From assembly GCF_008180155.1 (NCBI RefSeq), contig NZ_VSZS01000065.1, forward strand, positions 291,491-355,490: a stretch of 64,000 bases of DNA, written 5' to 3'. This stretch comes from Neoaquamicrobium microcysteis. Its GTDB lineage: Bacteria; Pseudomonadota; Alphaproteobacteria; Rhizobiales; Rhizobiaceae. The position numbers and the translations under genes are program-made. The notes beneath the pieces were generated by a model. The model saw only the letters and a list, made by a program, of their open reading frames with translations, did not search any database and was not told the DNA's origin. Below are positions 35,205-48,735 of the stretch, in pieces. Each line of letters begins with the position of its first letter. Positions within the stretch are counted from its first letter, which is position 1.

Positions 35205-36389
35205 ATGCTTGGTTCGGGGTTGCCGATGTCTATCATCAATAGTGCAAGGCGCGTGGCAGCGGCGCTGCTGCTTCTTGTGACGACTGCCGCGGCGGCGCAG
35301 GCTCAGCTTTTCGAAAGCCGTGCCAAGCAGGCCTTCATGATAGACGCGGAGACGGGCACGGTCCTCTTCGCCAAGGATGCAGACACCCCGTTTCCGCCAG
35401 CTTCGCTGGCCAAGCTGATGACGATGGAAGTCGTGTTCAACGCCGTCAAGACGGGCCGCCTGACCCTGGATGAGCAATTCTACGTATCTGAAAACGCTTG
35501 GCGGACCGGTGGCGCGCCGTCGCGCACCTCGACGATGTTTGCTGCTTTGGGCTCATCCATCCGCCTCGAAGACCTGATACAGGGCGTGATCGTGCAGTCG
35601 GCCAATGACGGCTGCATCGTAATTGCCGAAGGCATGGCTGGGTCGGAAGAGAATTTCGCGCAGCTGATGACCGAGCGTGCCCGCGAACTCGGGCTGGAAA
35701 AGTCCGTCTTCAAGAATTCTACCGGTCTGCCGGCGGAGGGGCAGGTGGTTACCGCCCGCGAACTCGTCGAACTCGCTCGCCACATCTGGAGCGAGTATCC
35801 CGAGTTCTACAAGTACTATTCGCAGCCGGACTTTACCTGGAACAAGATCACGCAGCGCAATCGAAACCCGCTGCTGGGCATGAACATCGGCGCGGACGGG
35901 CTCAAGACGGGTTTCACGGAAGAATCGGGCTATGCCATCGCGGGGTCAGCTCAACGGGACGGCAAACGGCTTTTTGTGGCGTTGAGCGGGCTGGAAAGCG
36001 AGAACCAGCGCGCGGAGGAGGCCCGTCGCATCCTTGACTGGGGCATGCGCGCTTTCGACCGTATCGAGCTGTTTCAGGCTGGCGAAGTCGTCGGCGAGGC
36101 CAAGACTTACGGCGGCGAGAAGCGCAGCGTGGCGCTGAAGGCCGAAGGGCCGATCTCGATTTTCGTGCCGATCACCAACCGGGACCGGCTGGCTGCGCGC
36201 ATCGTCTATGACGGGCCGATCATTGCGCCGGTAGAGGAGGGCGCCCGCATCGGCGCCCTCAAGGTGTGGATTGGCGACATGATGAGCCAGGAGACGCCGC
36301 TCTATGCCGCTGAGAGCGTCGGACAGGGCAGGATCCACCAGCGCGCTCTGGACGCGGTCGAGGAACTGGCGATCGGCTGGATGCGCTGA
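35205..36389 (+). CDS. D-alanyl-D-alanine carboxypeptidase, DacF/PBP5 type
   Basis: 394 residues from ATG 35205 (AGGGA just ahead); ATG at 35226 is an alternative. Signal peptide with RRVAAALLLLVTTAAAAQA. Penicillin-binding motifs are complete: SLAK (Ser67), SAN in VQSANDG, and KTG in LKTGF. After residue 290 a C-terminal beta domain and amphipathic end like PBP5 anchor are expected. It trims pentapeptides in the periplasm. It begins the plus-strand run tmk-holB-metG-tatD, with tmk 98 bases on. Confidence 0.92.
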   Translation: MLGSGLPMSIINSARRVAAALLLLVTTAAAAQAQLFESRAKQAFMIDAETGTVLFAKDADTPFPPASLAKLMTMEVVFNAVKTGRLTLDEQFYVSENAWRTGGAPSRTSTMFAALGSSIRLEDLIQGVIVQSANDGCIVIAEGMAGSEENFAQLMTERARELGLEKSVFKNSTGLPAEGQVVTARELVELARHIWSEYPEFYKYYSQPDFTWNKITQRNRNPLLGMNIGADGLKTGFTEESGYAIAGSAQRDGKRLFVALSGLESENQRAEEARRILDWGMRAFDRIELFQAGEVVGEAKTYGGEKRSVALKAEGPISIFVPITNRDRLAARIVYDGPIIAPVEEGARIGALKVWIGDMMSQETPLYAAESVGQGRIHQRALDAVEELAIGWMR

Positions 36390-36487
36390 CCGGCCAGCGT
36401 GATTGCGCATGGATATTGGCGAGCAGCTCAACTATGTGAGGTCTGTCGGCCTGCATGGTCGATAGGGTCTGACCAACGGAAGCTTAC

Positions 36488-37156
36488 TTGGCACGCGGCA
36501 TCTTCATCACATTTGAAGGCGGGGAAGGGGCCGGCAAGTCGACCCAGATACTGGCGCTGGCCGAGGCCTTGCGCGGCCTGGGGCACGAAGTTCTGGTGAC
36601 GCGCGAGCCGGGTGGCTCGGCCGGAGCGGAAGCCGTTCGTCATGTGCTGCTATCCGGTGCGGCGGAGCCGTTCGGTCCGGGCATGGAAGCACTTTTGTTT
36701 GCGGCTGCACGCTCGGACCATGTCGAACAGCTCATCAGGCCGGCCGTGGAACGCGGCGCGATCGTCCTGTGCGATCGCTTCATGGATTCCAGCCGCGTCT
36801 ATCAGGGCGTAACCGGAGATCTGGACCCCCGATTCATGGAGGCTCTGGAGGCGGTGGCCATCAACGGCATGGTGCCCGACCTGACGCTCGTTCTCGACCT
36901 CGATGCCAAGGAAGGCCTGCGGCGCGCGACCGCGCGGCGTGGGACAGATGGCGCGGATCGCTACGAAAAGGAGACGCTGGCCGTCCACCGTCGCCGGCGC
37001 GAGGCGTTTCTGTCCATAGCGCGCGCGGAGCCAGATCGCTGCGTCGTCGTCGATGCAACCCGGGGCCGCGATGATGTGGCCGAAGCGATAGCCGAAGCAG
37101 TTTACCAGTTGCTCGACCGACGGCGGGCAGTGACGGAAAAGGCTGGCGCGGCATGA
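36488..37156 (+). CDS. tmk: Thymidylate kinase
   Basis: 222 residues from TTG 36488, with GGAAG upstream; the family start [19 protein letters not shown] supports it. P-loop GEGAGKST at 12-19, the DR pair in CDRFMDSS, and [15 protein letters not shown] at the C terminus are clear. It phosphorylates dTMP to dTDP for DNA synthesis. Its stop overlaps the holB start by four bases (ATGA), as is usual in this group. Confidence 0.96.
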   Translation: MARGIFITFEGGEGAGKSTQILALAEALRGLGHEVLVTREPGGSAGAEAVRHVLLSGAAEPFGPGMEALLFAAARSDHVEQLIRPAVERGAIVLCDRFMDSSRVYQGVTGDLDPRFMEALEAVAINGMVPDLTLVLDLDAKEGLRRATARRGTDGADRYEKETLAVHRRRREAFLSIARAEPDRCVVVDATRGRDDVAEAIAEAVYQLLDRRRAVTEKAGAA

Positions 37157-38208
37157 GTTTCGTGCGGCTTGCACCCGAACAGTTCGACAGCATCCCCGAG
37201 ATTGCGGAGCCGGCCGAAAACCCGCTTCTCGTCGGCCACGACGAGGCGATGGCGCAGTGCGCGACCGCCTATCGCAGCGGCAAGATGCATCATGCGCTGC
37301 TGTTGGCTGGCCCTACCGGTATCGGAAAGGCTACATTCGCCTTTCATCTGGCGCAGCATCTGCTGGCCAATCCGGTTGCGGAGGATGCGCCGGGCACGTT
37401 CACGCCTCGCGATCCGTCGTCTGCGCTGTTCAGGCAGATTGCGCAGGGTTCGCATCCAGCGGTTCTGCATCTGACCCGGCCGATGAACGAGAAGACGAAA
37501 GCGTTCAAATCGGTGGTGACGGTCGACGAGATACGCCGCATCAACCGGTTCCTTTCCATGACATCGCACGACGGCGGCTGGCGGGTGGTCATCGTCGATC
37601 CGGCTGACGACATGAACACAAACGCCGCGAATGCGCTTTTGAAGAACCTGGAAGAACCGCCTCCAAGGACGCTGTTCGTGCTCGTAGCCCATTCGCTGGG
37701 GAGCCTGCTGCCAACGATCCGCTCGCGCTGCCAGACCATCAAGCTGAAGCCGCTCGAGCCTTCGGCGCTGCTGGGCGTATTGCGCGCACTCGAGGCCCCC
37801 GTGCCGGAAGACGAGGACGCGAGCGCGGCTTTGGCCGATAGGGCGGGGGGCAGCGTGCGTGACGCGTTGCTGCTGACCCAGTATGGCGGGCTCGACATAA
37901 CGCAGGCCATGGAAAACGTGCTGCGCGGGCAGTCCTTCGTCTTCGGCGATGCGTGGCGGGTGGCCGAAGCCGTCAGCGGGCGCGATGCAGCCGTCCAGTT
38001 CGCGATATTCAACCAGACCGCGCTGGACATGATTTCCGATCATGCCCGCAACGCGGCGGCCTCTGGCGACGTCGCAACGGCGGCACGCCTCTCCGACCTC
38101 TGGCAAGGCACCGAACGCACCATCGCGGAGACCGAGACCTATAATCTCGACAAGAAGCAGCATGTCACCAGCCTCTTGCGACGAATGTGGCAGGCGCTGC
38201 GCGACTAA
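37153..38208 (+). CDS. holB: DNA polymerase III delta-prime subunit
   Basis: 351 residues. AAA+ clamp-loader subunit with the degenerate nucleotide site [17 protein letters not shown] near residue 55, the [26 protein letters not shown] region (delta-prime Walker-B equivalent, with the LEEPP arm), and a C-terminal helical collar. It opens the sliding clamp with the other clamp-loader parts. Translationally coupled to tmk; metG follows 72 bases on. Confidence 0.94.
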   Translation: MSFVRLAPEQFDSIPEIAEPAENPLLVGHDEAMAQCATAYRSGKMHHALLLAGPTGIGKATFAFHLAQHLLANPVAEDAPGTFTPRDPSSALFRQIAQGSHPAVLHLTRPMNEKTKAFKSVVTVDEIRRINRFLSMTSHDGGWRVVIVDPADDMNTNAANALLKNLEEPPPRTLFVLVAHSLGSLLPTIRSRCQTIKLKPLEPSALLGVLRALEAPVPEDEDASAALADRAGGSVRDALLLTQYGGLDITQAMENVLRGQSFVFGDAWRVAEAVSGRDAAVQFAIFNQTALDMISDHARNAAASGDVATAARLSDLWQGTERTIAETETYNLDKKQHVTSLLRRMWQALRD

Positions 38209-38280
38209 ACACCGGGATAGCCATTGCTGGCCCGATGCGCTATCTGACCGCCAGAAACCGACCTCCGGACAGCCTCCCCC

Positions 38281-39831
38281 ATGCCAAGCGAACGCTATTA
38301 CATCACCACTGCCATTTCCTATCCGAACGGCAAGCCGCATATCGGCCATGCCTACGAACTGATCGCCACGGACGCGCTGGCGCGCTTTCAGCGGCACGAC
38401 GGAAAGCAGGTATTCTTTCTGACCGGCACGGATGAGCACGGCATCAAGATGTATCAGACCGCGCGCAAGGAAGGTGTGAGCCCACGCGAACTGGCCGACC
38501 GCAACGCGGCCGAGTTCAAGCGTATGGCGGAAGCGCTCGGCGCCTCCAACGACGATTTTATCCGTACGACCGAGGAGCGGCACTACCGTTCCTCGCAGGC
38601 GATCTGGCGCGCGATGGCCGACAATGGCGACATCTACAAGGGCGGCTATGCCGGCTGGTATTCGGTGCGCGACGAGGCCTATTACGACGAAGAGGAGACC
38701 GAGCTGCGTGATGACGGCGTGCGCTATGGCCCCCAGGGCACGCCGGTCGAGTGGGTGGAGGAGGAGAGCTATTTCTTCCGCCTGTCGGCCTATGGAGATC
38801 GCCTGCTGAAGCTCTACGAAGAGCAGCCCGACTTCATCGGGCCGGCCGAGCGACGCAACGAGATCGTCAGCTTCGTGAAATCAGGCCTGAAGGATCTGTC
38901 GATCTCCCGCACCACCTTCGACTGGGGTATTCCGGTGCCCGGTGACGAAAAGCACGTGATGTATGTCTGGGTAGACGCGCTCACAAACTACATCACAGCT
39001 GTCGGGTATCCAGATGAAAATGCACAGCTTTGGCCTTTCTGGCCGGCCGACCTTCACGTTATCGGCAAGGACATTACACGCTTTCACACGGTCTATTGGC
39101 CAGCCTTCCTGATGTCGGCGGGCATCGCCCTGCCGAAGCGCGTATTCGGCCACGGTTTCGTCTTCAATCGCGGGGAGAAGATGTCGAAATCGGTTGGCAA
39201 CGTGATTGATCCGTTCGCCCTGGTCGATCACTATGGGCTGGATCAGGTTCGCTACTTCCTGCTGCGCGAAGTGCCCTTTGGCCAGGATGGAAACTACAGC
39301 CACGACGCGATCGTCAATCGCACCAACGCAGACCTTGCCAACGACCTCGGCAATTTGGCTCAGCGTTCGCTGTCGATGATCGCGAAGAACTGCGGCGGCC
39401 TGGTGCCTGCGAAGGGGGAACTGCAGGAGGTCGATAGGGCGATCCTCGCCATGGCTGAAGATGCACTCGCGACGGCCCGCAAGGCGATTGGCGTCCAGGC
39501 TATCCATCAGGCGCTGGCGGCCGTCTTCGCTGTGGTCGCCGAGGCAAACCGGTATTTCGCCGGGCAGGAGCCATGGGCGCTGCGCAAGACCGACCCAGCC
39601 CGCATGGAAACGGTGCTGTGGACGACGGCCGAGACCGTCCGGCGGGTAGCGATCCTGTGCCAGCCATATGTGCCGGTTTCGTCCGGCAAGCTGCTCGACC
39701 TGCTGGCAGTGCCGGCCGACAGGCGCGAGTTTATCCACGTGGCCGATGCGTTCGCGCTGACATCCGGCGACGCGCTGCCTGCCCCGCAGGCGGTGTTCCC
39801 GCGCTATGTCGAGCAGGAAGCGGCCAGCTAA
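38281..39831 (+). CDS. metG: Methionyl-tRNA synthetase
   Basis: 516 residues. HIGH-type motif HIGH in [12 protein letters not shown] near residue 17-22 and KMSKS at 300-304 ([11 protein letters not shown]) identify it as Met[18 protein letters not shown] and [24 protein letters not shown] are family segments. It lacks a C-terminal tRNA-binding extension, as alphaproteobacterial MetG often does. ATG 38281 follows a CCCC-rich stretch, with no strong ribosome site. TatD gene starts 10 bases after its stop. Confidence 0.97.
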   Translation: MPSERYYITTAISYPNGKPHIGHAYELIATDALARFQRHDGKQVFFLTGTDEHGIKMYQTARKEGVSPRELADRNAAEFKRMAEALGASNDDFIRTTEERHYRSSQAIWRAMADNGDIYKGGYAGWYSVRDEAYYDEEETELRDDGVRYGPQGTPVEWVEEESYFFRLSAYGDRLLKLYEEQPDFIGPAERRNEIVSFVKSGLKDLSISRTTFDWGIPVPGDEKHVMYVWVDALTNYITAVGYPDENAQLWPFWPADLHVIGKDITRFHTVYWPAFLMSAGIALPKRVFGHGFVFNRGEKMSKSVGNVIDPFALVDHYGLDQVRYFLLREVPFGQDGNYSHDAIVNRTNADLANDLGNLAQRSLSMIAKNCGGLVPAKGELQEVDRAILAMAEDALATARKAIGVQAIHQALAAVFAVVAEANRYFAGQEPWALRKTDPARMETVLWTTAETVRRVAILCQPYVPVSSGKLLDLLAVPADRREFIHVADAFALTSGDALPAPQAVFPRYVEQEAAS

Positions 39832-39841
39832 CGGAACCGAC

Positions 39842-40621
39842 ATGCTCGTCGACAGTCATTGCCATCTGGATTTTCCGGACTTCGCCGATGAGCGTGACGC
39901 CATCGTGGCGCGAGCGATTGCTGGCGGCGTCTCGCGCATGGTGACCATATCCACGCGCGTGAGGCGTTTCGCGGAGATTCTTGCCATCGCCGAGGCGTAT
40001 CCGGAAGTTTACTGCTCGGTCGGCACCCATCCGCACAACGCTGCGGAGGAACTCGACGTCACCACCGACGAACTGGTCAATCTGGCGCAACATCCCAAGG
40101 TCGTAGCCATCGGCGAAGCCGGGCTCGACTATTTCTACGACCGCGCTCCGCGCGAGGCGCAGGCACAAGGGCTTCGCACGCACATTGCGGCGGCACGGAT
40201 TACGGGCCTGCCTTTGGTGATCCATGCGCGTGACGCCGACGCCGACATGGCTGCCATCCTCGAAGACGAGACAGGGAAGGGGGCCTTCCCCTTCATTTTG
40301 CACTGTTTTTCGTCCGGCCGATCGCTGGCGGAAGTCGGTGTATCCTTGGGTGGCTATGTGTCGTTTTCCGGCATCCTGACCTTCCGGCGGTCGGACGAAT
40401 TGCGGGATATCGCAAGGGATGTTCCGCTAGATCGCCTGCTGGTAGAGACGGACGCACCGTTTCTGGCGCCACAGCCGTTTCGCGGCAAGCGCAACGAGCC
40501 GGCCTACGTGAAGGAAACCGCGAAGGTGCTCGCCGACACTGTTGGCGTTTCCGAGGGCGAAATCGCAGAAATCACGACGGCGAATTTCTTCCGGCTATTC
40601 GCCAAGATGCCAAGGCCTTAG
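39842..40621 (+). CDS. tatD: TatD-family deoxyribonuclease
   Basis: 259 residues from ATG 39842. Metal-dependent hydrolase with VDSHCHLDFPDF (two metal His), GEAGLDYFYDRAPREAQ, HARDADADM and LVETDAPFLAP, all standard for TatD. The proposed role is DNA 3'-end repair or oxidative-damage processing. It is sandwiched between metG and an MBL-fold gene with short gaps, so is probably in one operon with them. Confidence 0.94.
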   Translation: MLVDSHCHLDFPDFADERDAIVARAIAGGVSRMVTISTRVRRFAEILAIAEAYPEVYCSVGTHPHNAAEELDVTTDELVNLAQHPKVVAIGEAGLDYFYDRAPREAQAQGLRTHIAAARITGLPLVIHARDADADMAAILEDETGKGAFPFILHCFSSGRSLAEVGVSLGGYVSFSGILTFRRSDELRDIARDVPLDRLLVETDAPFLAPQPFRGKRNEPAYVKETAKVLADTVGVSEGEIAEITTANFFRLFAKMPRP

Positions 40622-40625
40622 CCGC

Positions 40626-41444
40626 ATGGCTGACCGACTGCGCCTCATCATTACCGGCTGCGGCTCGTCGCCGGGTGTGCCGCGTGTCATCGGCGACTGG
40701 GGCAATTGCGACCCGAACAACCCGAAGAACCGTCGCCGGCGAACCGCAGCCGTGATCGAGCGTATTTCAGGAACTGGTGAAATAACGCGAGTGGCAATAG
40801 ACACCGGCCCGGATTTTCGCGAGCAGATGCTGGATGCCGGCATCACTCGTCTGGATGCCGTCGTCTACACGCACGCGCATGCAGATCACATCCATGGCGT
40901 GGATGATCTGCGCGGCTATTATCTCGCTGATCGCAAGCGGATCGACGTCTATGCCGACCGCCCGACGATGGACCGGCTTCGCAGCGCATTCGCCTATTGC
41001 TTCGAAACCCCGCCAGGAAGCTCCTATCCGCCGATCGTGACACCGCGCCTGATCGCCCACGACATACCATTCACGATCGACGGCCCCGGCGGTCCCATAA
41101 CCTTGACGCCATTGACACTGGTGCATGGCGACATTCTTTCGCTTGGCTTCCGGGTCGGCGACATGGCTTATTGTTCCGACGTCAGCGATTTCCCGCAGGA
41201 TACGGTCGCCCAGTTGCAGGGCCTCGAAGTGCTCGTCGTCGATGCCTTGCAGTATCGGCCGCATCCAAGCCATCTTTCGCTTGGGCAAGCGCTGGATTGG
41301 ATTACTCGTCTTAAGCCGCGGCGCGCGGTGCTGACGCACATGCACATACCGCTGGATTACGAGACGGTGCTGGCGGAGACACCGCAACACGTGGAGCCGG
41401 CCTATGATGGCATGGTAGTGGAGATATCTGCGCCAAGCCGTTGA
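40626..41444 (+). CDS. Metallo-beta-lactamase-fold hydrolase, PhnP-like
   Basis: 272 residues from ATG 40626. The metal motif THAHADH (82-88) is followed by GVDDLRGYYLADRK, HGDILSLGFRVGDMAYCSDVSDFP, and a His in LTHMHIPLDYE, the pattern of the PhnP branch, which hydrolyses cyclic phosphates. No phn genes are near, so a general phosphodiesterase role is as likely. It follows tatD by 4 bases. Confidence 0.9.
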   Translation: MADRLRLIITGCGSSPGVPRVIGDWGNCDPNNPKNRRRRTAAVIERISGTGEITRVAIDTGPDFREQMLDAGITRLDAVVYTHAHADHIHGVDDLRGYYLADRKRIDVYADRPTMDRLRSAFAYCFETPPGSSYPPIVTPRLIAHDIPFTIDGPGGPITLTPLTLVHGDILSLGFRVGDMAYCSDVSDFPQDTVAQLQGLEVLVVDALQYRPHPSHLSLGQALDWITRLKPRRAVLTHMHIPLDYETVLAETPQHVEPAYDGMVVEISAPSR

Positions 41445-41566
41445 TTTGGGGATATTTTGCAGTGCGTAGGGCACGGCGCATCCGCAATTGCTTGCACTAT
41501 CGGGCACCCGTATAAGTTCCATAATCCATCTTATGCGACTTTCTGACGTATGGCGATGCAGGCAAC

Positions 41567-42172
41567 CTACGGGGACAATTCGCTGGAAAGCGCGGCTCGT
41601 TCGCGCTCCACATTCTCTCTTGCTGCAGCCTCCATCGAACGCCCCCACTCCGTGCAAAACAGCGGCCTTCCCGAGCCGAGCGTCTTGGTGAGGAAATCTA
41701 GCCGTCCGGTCACGTAAGCCGTTTCGCCGACAACTGGAACAAACTCGCGACGTACGCCATCGGCGTAGACGTCGTACGTTGATGCCGCTGCCGCCAAGAT
41801 CGCCATGTCGAGGTCGAGGAACAGAGCTGTGTCTGTGGCTATGTCGATCGGAAGCGCCGGCGGCACCCTATGTGTTTCGGTTGCGAGGATCATGATCTCC
41901 GCAATATCGATCAATTCCGGGTCTATGATGCCGCTTAACATCTCGCGCATCAGTGACGCGCTCTTTCGCTCATTGTCCCGCGCGGCTGGGTCGTACACCG
42001 CGTCATGAAACCAGATTGCCAATTCGCTGGCTTCGGGGTGATGGAGATCGGGTAGCTTCGCCTCCAACATCGCCAGCAGCGTGTCGATGTGCTGCTGGGT
42101 ATGGTAGTGACGGTGAGGTTCGGCCAACCTGCGCCGAAGCTCGGTTTCGATCGTAGCGAGGCGGGCGAACAT
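41567..42172 (-). CDS. HD-domain phosphohydrolase-like protein
   Basis: 201 residues from ATG 42172; the frame continues upstream within metH, so an earlier start is not used. Starts FARLATIETELRRRLAEPHRHYHTQQHIDTLL with a metal His, then ELAIWFHDAVYDPAARDNERKSA (HD pair) and a C-terminal Asp. This is the COG4339-like predicted metal-dependent HD group. It begins 14 bases after the metH stop on the same strand, so it may be translated from the metH transcript. Substrate unknown. Confidence 0.88.
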   Translation of the reverse strand: MFARLATIETELRRRLAEPHRHYHTQQHIDTLLAMLEAKLPDLHHPEASELAIWFHDAVYDPAARDNERKSASLMREMLSGIIDPELIDIAEIMILATETHRVPPALPIDIATDTALFLDLDMAILAAAASTYDVYADGVRREFVPVVGETAYVTGRLDFLTKTLGSGRPLFCTEWGRSMEAAARENVERERAALSSELSP

Positions 42173-42186
42173 GACCGCTTTGCCCC

Positions 42187-45975
<3,789 letters not shown>

Positions 45976-46015
45976 ATGCGACACTTCTCATTCTTGGCAC
46001 GACACGCCACAAATC

Positions 46016-46035
46016 ACATAAAGACATCTTTATGT
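46016..46035. promoter_or_regulatory. Palindromic operator in front of metH
   Basis: ACATAAAG (46016-46023), ACAT centre, CTTTATGT (46028-46035): 8-base perfect arms, 40 bases upstream of the metH start and in the gap to mazG. It resembles the dyads bound by ArsR-type methionine-cycle regulators (SahR group) of Proteobacteria. No regulator gene is adjacent. Confidence 0.6.
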
Positions 46036-46126
46036 CAACATGCAGCCTGGCATGTGTGTGCGATGGACAACCCTGCCCCGCCGGTCTAACTCTCGACGCA
46101 GCTTGCCTGTCGTCGCCGGAATCATC

Positions 46127-46951
46127 ATGGAACCTTCGAAAGATATCGCCCGCTTGATCGAGATCATGGCGGCCTTGCGCCATCGCGAAACAGGCTGCCC
46201 TTGGGACATCGAGCAGGATTTTGCCAGCATCGCGCCCTACACGATCGAGGAGGCGTATGAGGTCGCCGACGCAATCCAGCGCGGCGATATGGACGATCTG
46301 CGCGACGAGCTAGGCGACCTCCTGCTGCAGGTCGTCTACCACGCCCGCATGGCCGAGGAAGCGGGCGAGTTCACGTTTGAAGACGTGGTCGAGGCAGTCA
46401 CGAAGAAGATGATCCGCCGCCACCCACATGTCTTCGGCGACGAAGCGGCCCGCAACGCCGGCATGGCGAAGGGCATGTGGGAAAGGATCAAGGCTGAAGA
46501 GAAGGCGGAAAAGCGGTCTTCACGGTTGGCGCGCGGACTTGACGCTGAGGACCACGGCAAGGGCTTTCTGGACGGCATACCCCTGATCCACCCTTCCCTC
46601 ACCCGCGCGTTGAAGCTGCAGGAAAAAGCGGCACGGGTCGGGTTCGACTGGAAGGACGCCAAGCCGATCCTCGACAAGATCGAGGAAGAAATCGGCGAGC
46701 TTCGCGAGGCGATGGAGACTGGCGGCGAAAGCGAGGTCAAGGGAGAATTCGGCGACGTGCTTTTCGCGTTCGTGAATTTCGGGCGCCATCTGAAGATCGA
46801 CCCGGAAGATGCCCTACGGCGTACGAACGACAAGTTCCGCACGCGGCTCCATTACGTGGAGGCCGCCCTGCACGCGCAGGGCCGCACCCTCGACGAAGCG
46901 ACACTGGACGATATGGAAACGCTGTGGCAGCAGGCCAAAAAGGCGGAGTAG
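46127..46951 (+). CDS. mazG: Nucleoside triphosphate pyrophosphohydrolase MazG
   Basis: 274 residues from ATG 46127; a longer reading upstream does not match relatives. Two MazG domains: about 5-115 (TGCPWDIEQDFASIAPYTIEEAYEVADAI and the EExxE-like DELGDLLLQVVYHARMAEE) and about 165-270 (DKIEEEIGELREAMETGG, EFGDVLFAFVNFGRHLKIDPEDALRRTNDKFRTR). It removes non-canonical nucleoside triphosphates. It diverges from metH and converges with hflX, its stop 9 bases from the hflX stop. Confidence 0.95.
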   Translation: MEPSKDIARLIEIMAALRHRETGCPWDIEQDFASIAPYTIEEAYEVADAIQRGDMDDLRDELGDLLLQVVYHARMAEEAGEFTFEDVVEAVTKKMIRRHPHVFGDEAARNAGMAKGMWERIKAEEKAEKRSSRLARGLDAEDHGKGFLDGIPLIHPSLTRALKLQEKAARVGFDWKDAKPILDKIEEEIGELREAMETGGESEVKGEFGDVLFAFVNFGRHLKIDPEDALRRTNDKFRTRLHYVEAALHAQGRTLDEATLDDMETLWQQAKKAE

Positions 46952-46960
46952 CCGTCCGTT

Positions 46961-48349
46961 CTATTGCGCTGCGCCGCCGAAACGCCCCGCAATCTCCTTG
47001 CGGATCGCTGCCGTCGCGCGGACGGTGAGCGTGACGCCGCCATCCTCCCGATCCATGCGCTTGACGACTTCGCCATTGCGATAGAGCCAATCGATTTCGC
47101 TGGCCTGTTCGGGGGTTAGCGTGACTTGGACAGTCGCGAGCGCGCCGGCGATGCGTTCCTCGACGAGGGCTGCAAGCCGGTCCACTCCCTCTCCCGAGAC
47201 GGCCGAAATCGCGACAGCCGGGCCGCTGCCCCTATCCAGCATCTGTTCCCGCGTGCTCTCGTCGAGCAGATCCACCTTGTTCCAGACCTCCAGCACACGA
47301 CGCTCGTCTTCGGCATCCACGCCGAGGTCATGAAGGATGCGCGCGACATCCTCCGCCTGAGCGATGGTGTCCGGATCGGAAATATCGCGCAGATGGATGA
47401 TGAGGTCGGCTTCGACGACTTCTTCGAGAGTGGCGCGGAACGCGGCCACAAGATGCGTTGGAAGGTCGGAGATGAAACCGACCGTGTCGGACAGGATGAC
47501 GATGGTACCGTGGGGCAGCTTCACACGCCGCAGCGTCGGGTCGAGCGTGGCAAACAGCATGTCCTCGGCGAGCACGCCTGCACCGGTCATGCGGTTGAAC
47601 AGCGTCGACTTGCCAGCGTTCGTGTAGCCGACGATCGCCACGATCGGATACGGCACCTTGCGCCGCTTGGAGCGGTGCAGATCGCGGGTGCGGCGAACGG
47701 TTTCCAGTTCGCGCTTCAGCTTGACGATCTTTTCCTGAAGGATGCGCCTGTCAGCCTCGATCTGGGTTTCACCGGGGCCGCCCAGGAAGCCCGCGCCGCC
47801 ACGCTGCCGCTCGAGGTGAGTCCAGCTTCTGACCAGCCGGCCCTTCTGGTAGTTGAGATGGGCCAGATCGACCTGCAGCGTGCCTTCGCGGGTGCGGGCG
47901 CGGCGGCCAAAGATTTCAAGGATGATACCTGTTCGGTCCAGCACCTTGGCGCTGAGCGCCTTTTCCAGATTGCGCTGCTGCACCGGCGTCAACGGATGGT
48001 CGACGAAGACGAGCTCGGCCTCCCGCTCCTTCACGATGGCGGCGAACTCCTCGAGCTTTCCGGTCCCCAGCAGCGTGGCCGGCCGCGGGTCATTGATCGT
48101 GACGATCTCGGAGTGGACGGTATCTAGGTCGATGGCGCCGGCAAGGCCGATCGCCTCTTCCAGCCTTGCCTGCGGTGCCCGCATCGGGCGGGGGCGTCCC
48201 TGCCCAGCCTCGTCACCGGACGAACGGGGCTGGCGCGTCAGAACCGGCACTATGATGACGGCGCGCGCCGTCTTTTCCGATGACGCGACATTGACCCCCG
48301 ATCCGTCGGACCGGCCGTCAGAGCCCCCTGCCCGGCTCGCTCGGGTCAA
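46961..48349 (-). CDS. hflX: Ribosome-associated GTPase HflX
   Basis: 462 residues. The start is a TTG at 48349 directly after the hfq stop, so it is probably coupled to hfq. N-terminal HflX domain with HPLTPVQQRNLEKAL and GPGETQIEADRRIL, then a G domain with VGYTNAGKSTLFN (P-loop), DTVGFI and WNKVDLL. HflX splits stalled 70S ribosomes under stress. It converges with mazG. Confidence 0.95.
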   Translation of the reverse strand: MTRASRAGGSDGRSDGSGVNVASSEKTARAVIIVPVLTRQPRSSGDEAGQGRPRPMRAPQARLEEAIGLAGAIDLDTVHSEIVTINDPRPATLLGTGKLEEFAAIVKEREAELVFVDHPLTPVQQRNLEKALSAKVLDRTGIILEIFGRRARTREGTLQVDLAHLNYQKGRLVRSWTHLERQRGGAGFLGGPGETQIEADRRILQEKIVKLKRELETVRRTRDLHRSKRRKVPYPIVAIVGYTNAGKSTLFNRMTGAGVLAEDMLFATLDPTLRRVKLPHGTIVILSDTVGFISDLPTHLVAAFRATLEEVVEADLIIHLRDISDPDTIAQAEDVARILHDLGVDAEDERRVLEVWNKVDLLDESTREQMLDRGSGPAVAISAVSGEGVDRLAALVEERIAGALATVQVTLTPEQASEIDWLYRNGEVVKRMDREDGGVTLTVRATAAIRKEIAGRFGGAAQ

Positions 48350-48592
48350 TCAGGCATCCTTGTCGTCGCCGTCGAACATCTGCACAGGCTGGCTGGGCAT
48401 GATGGTCGAAATGGCGTGTTTGTAGACAAGCTGGGAATGGCCGTCACGTCGTAGCAAAACACAGAAATTGTCGAACGACGTGACCACGCCGGTCAGCTTT
48501 ACGCCGTTGATAAGGAAGATGGTAAGGGGGTTTTTGCTCTTGCGAACTGAATTCAGGAACACGTCCTGTAGGTTTTGCGTCCGTTCCGCCAT
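48350..48592 (-). CDS. hfq: RNA chaperone Hfq
   Basis: 80 residues from ATG 48592; a longer reading upstream to 48661 is not Hfq. The Sm fold is clear: [41 protein letters not shown] and the Sm2 motif YKHAIST. Alphaproteobacterial Hfq binds small RNAs and target mRNAs. hflX follows without a gap. A TTGACA element lies upstream. Confidence 0.97.
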   Translation of the reverse strand: MAERTQNLQDVFLNSVRKSKNPLTIFLINGVKLTGVVTSFDNFCVLLRRDGHSQLVYKHAISTIMPSQPVQMFDGDDKDA

Positions 48593-48631
48593 TTTTCTTG
48601 TCTTTCGCCGATCCCCCAACGGTATGCCACT

Positions 48632-48661
48632 AGTAGCGCCCATTTGGGTGCGCACTGTCAA
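48632..48661 (-). promoter_or_regulatory. Candidate promoter of hfq-hflX
   Basis: Minus-strand TTGACA (48661-48656) followed at 18 bases by GCTACT (48637-48632), placing a start site about 35 bases before hfq. The -35 is perfect, the -10 weak. Confidence 0.45.
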
Positions 48662-48735
48662 GCGCGCTATAACATGGTTCGCCCACGCAAATGGCGAGCG
48701 AACGGTTTATTCGGCCCCTTTCCGTTTCGCGGTTA

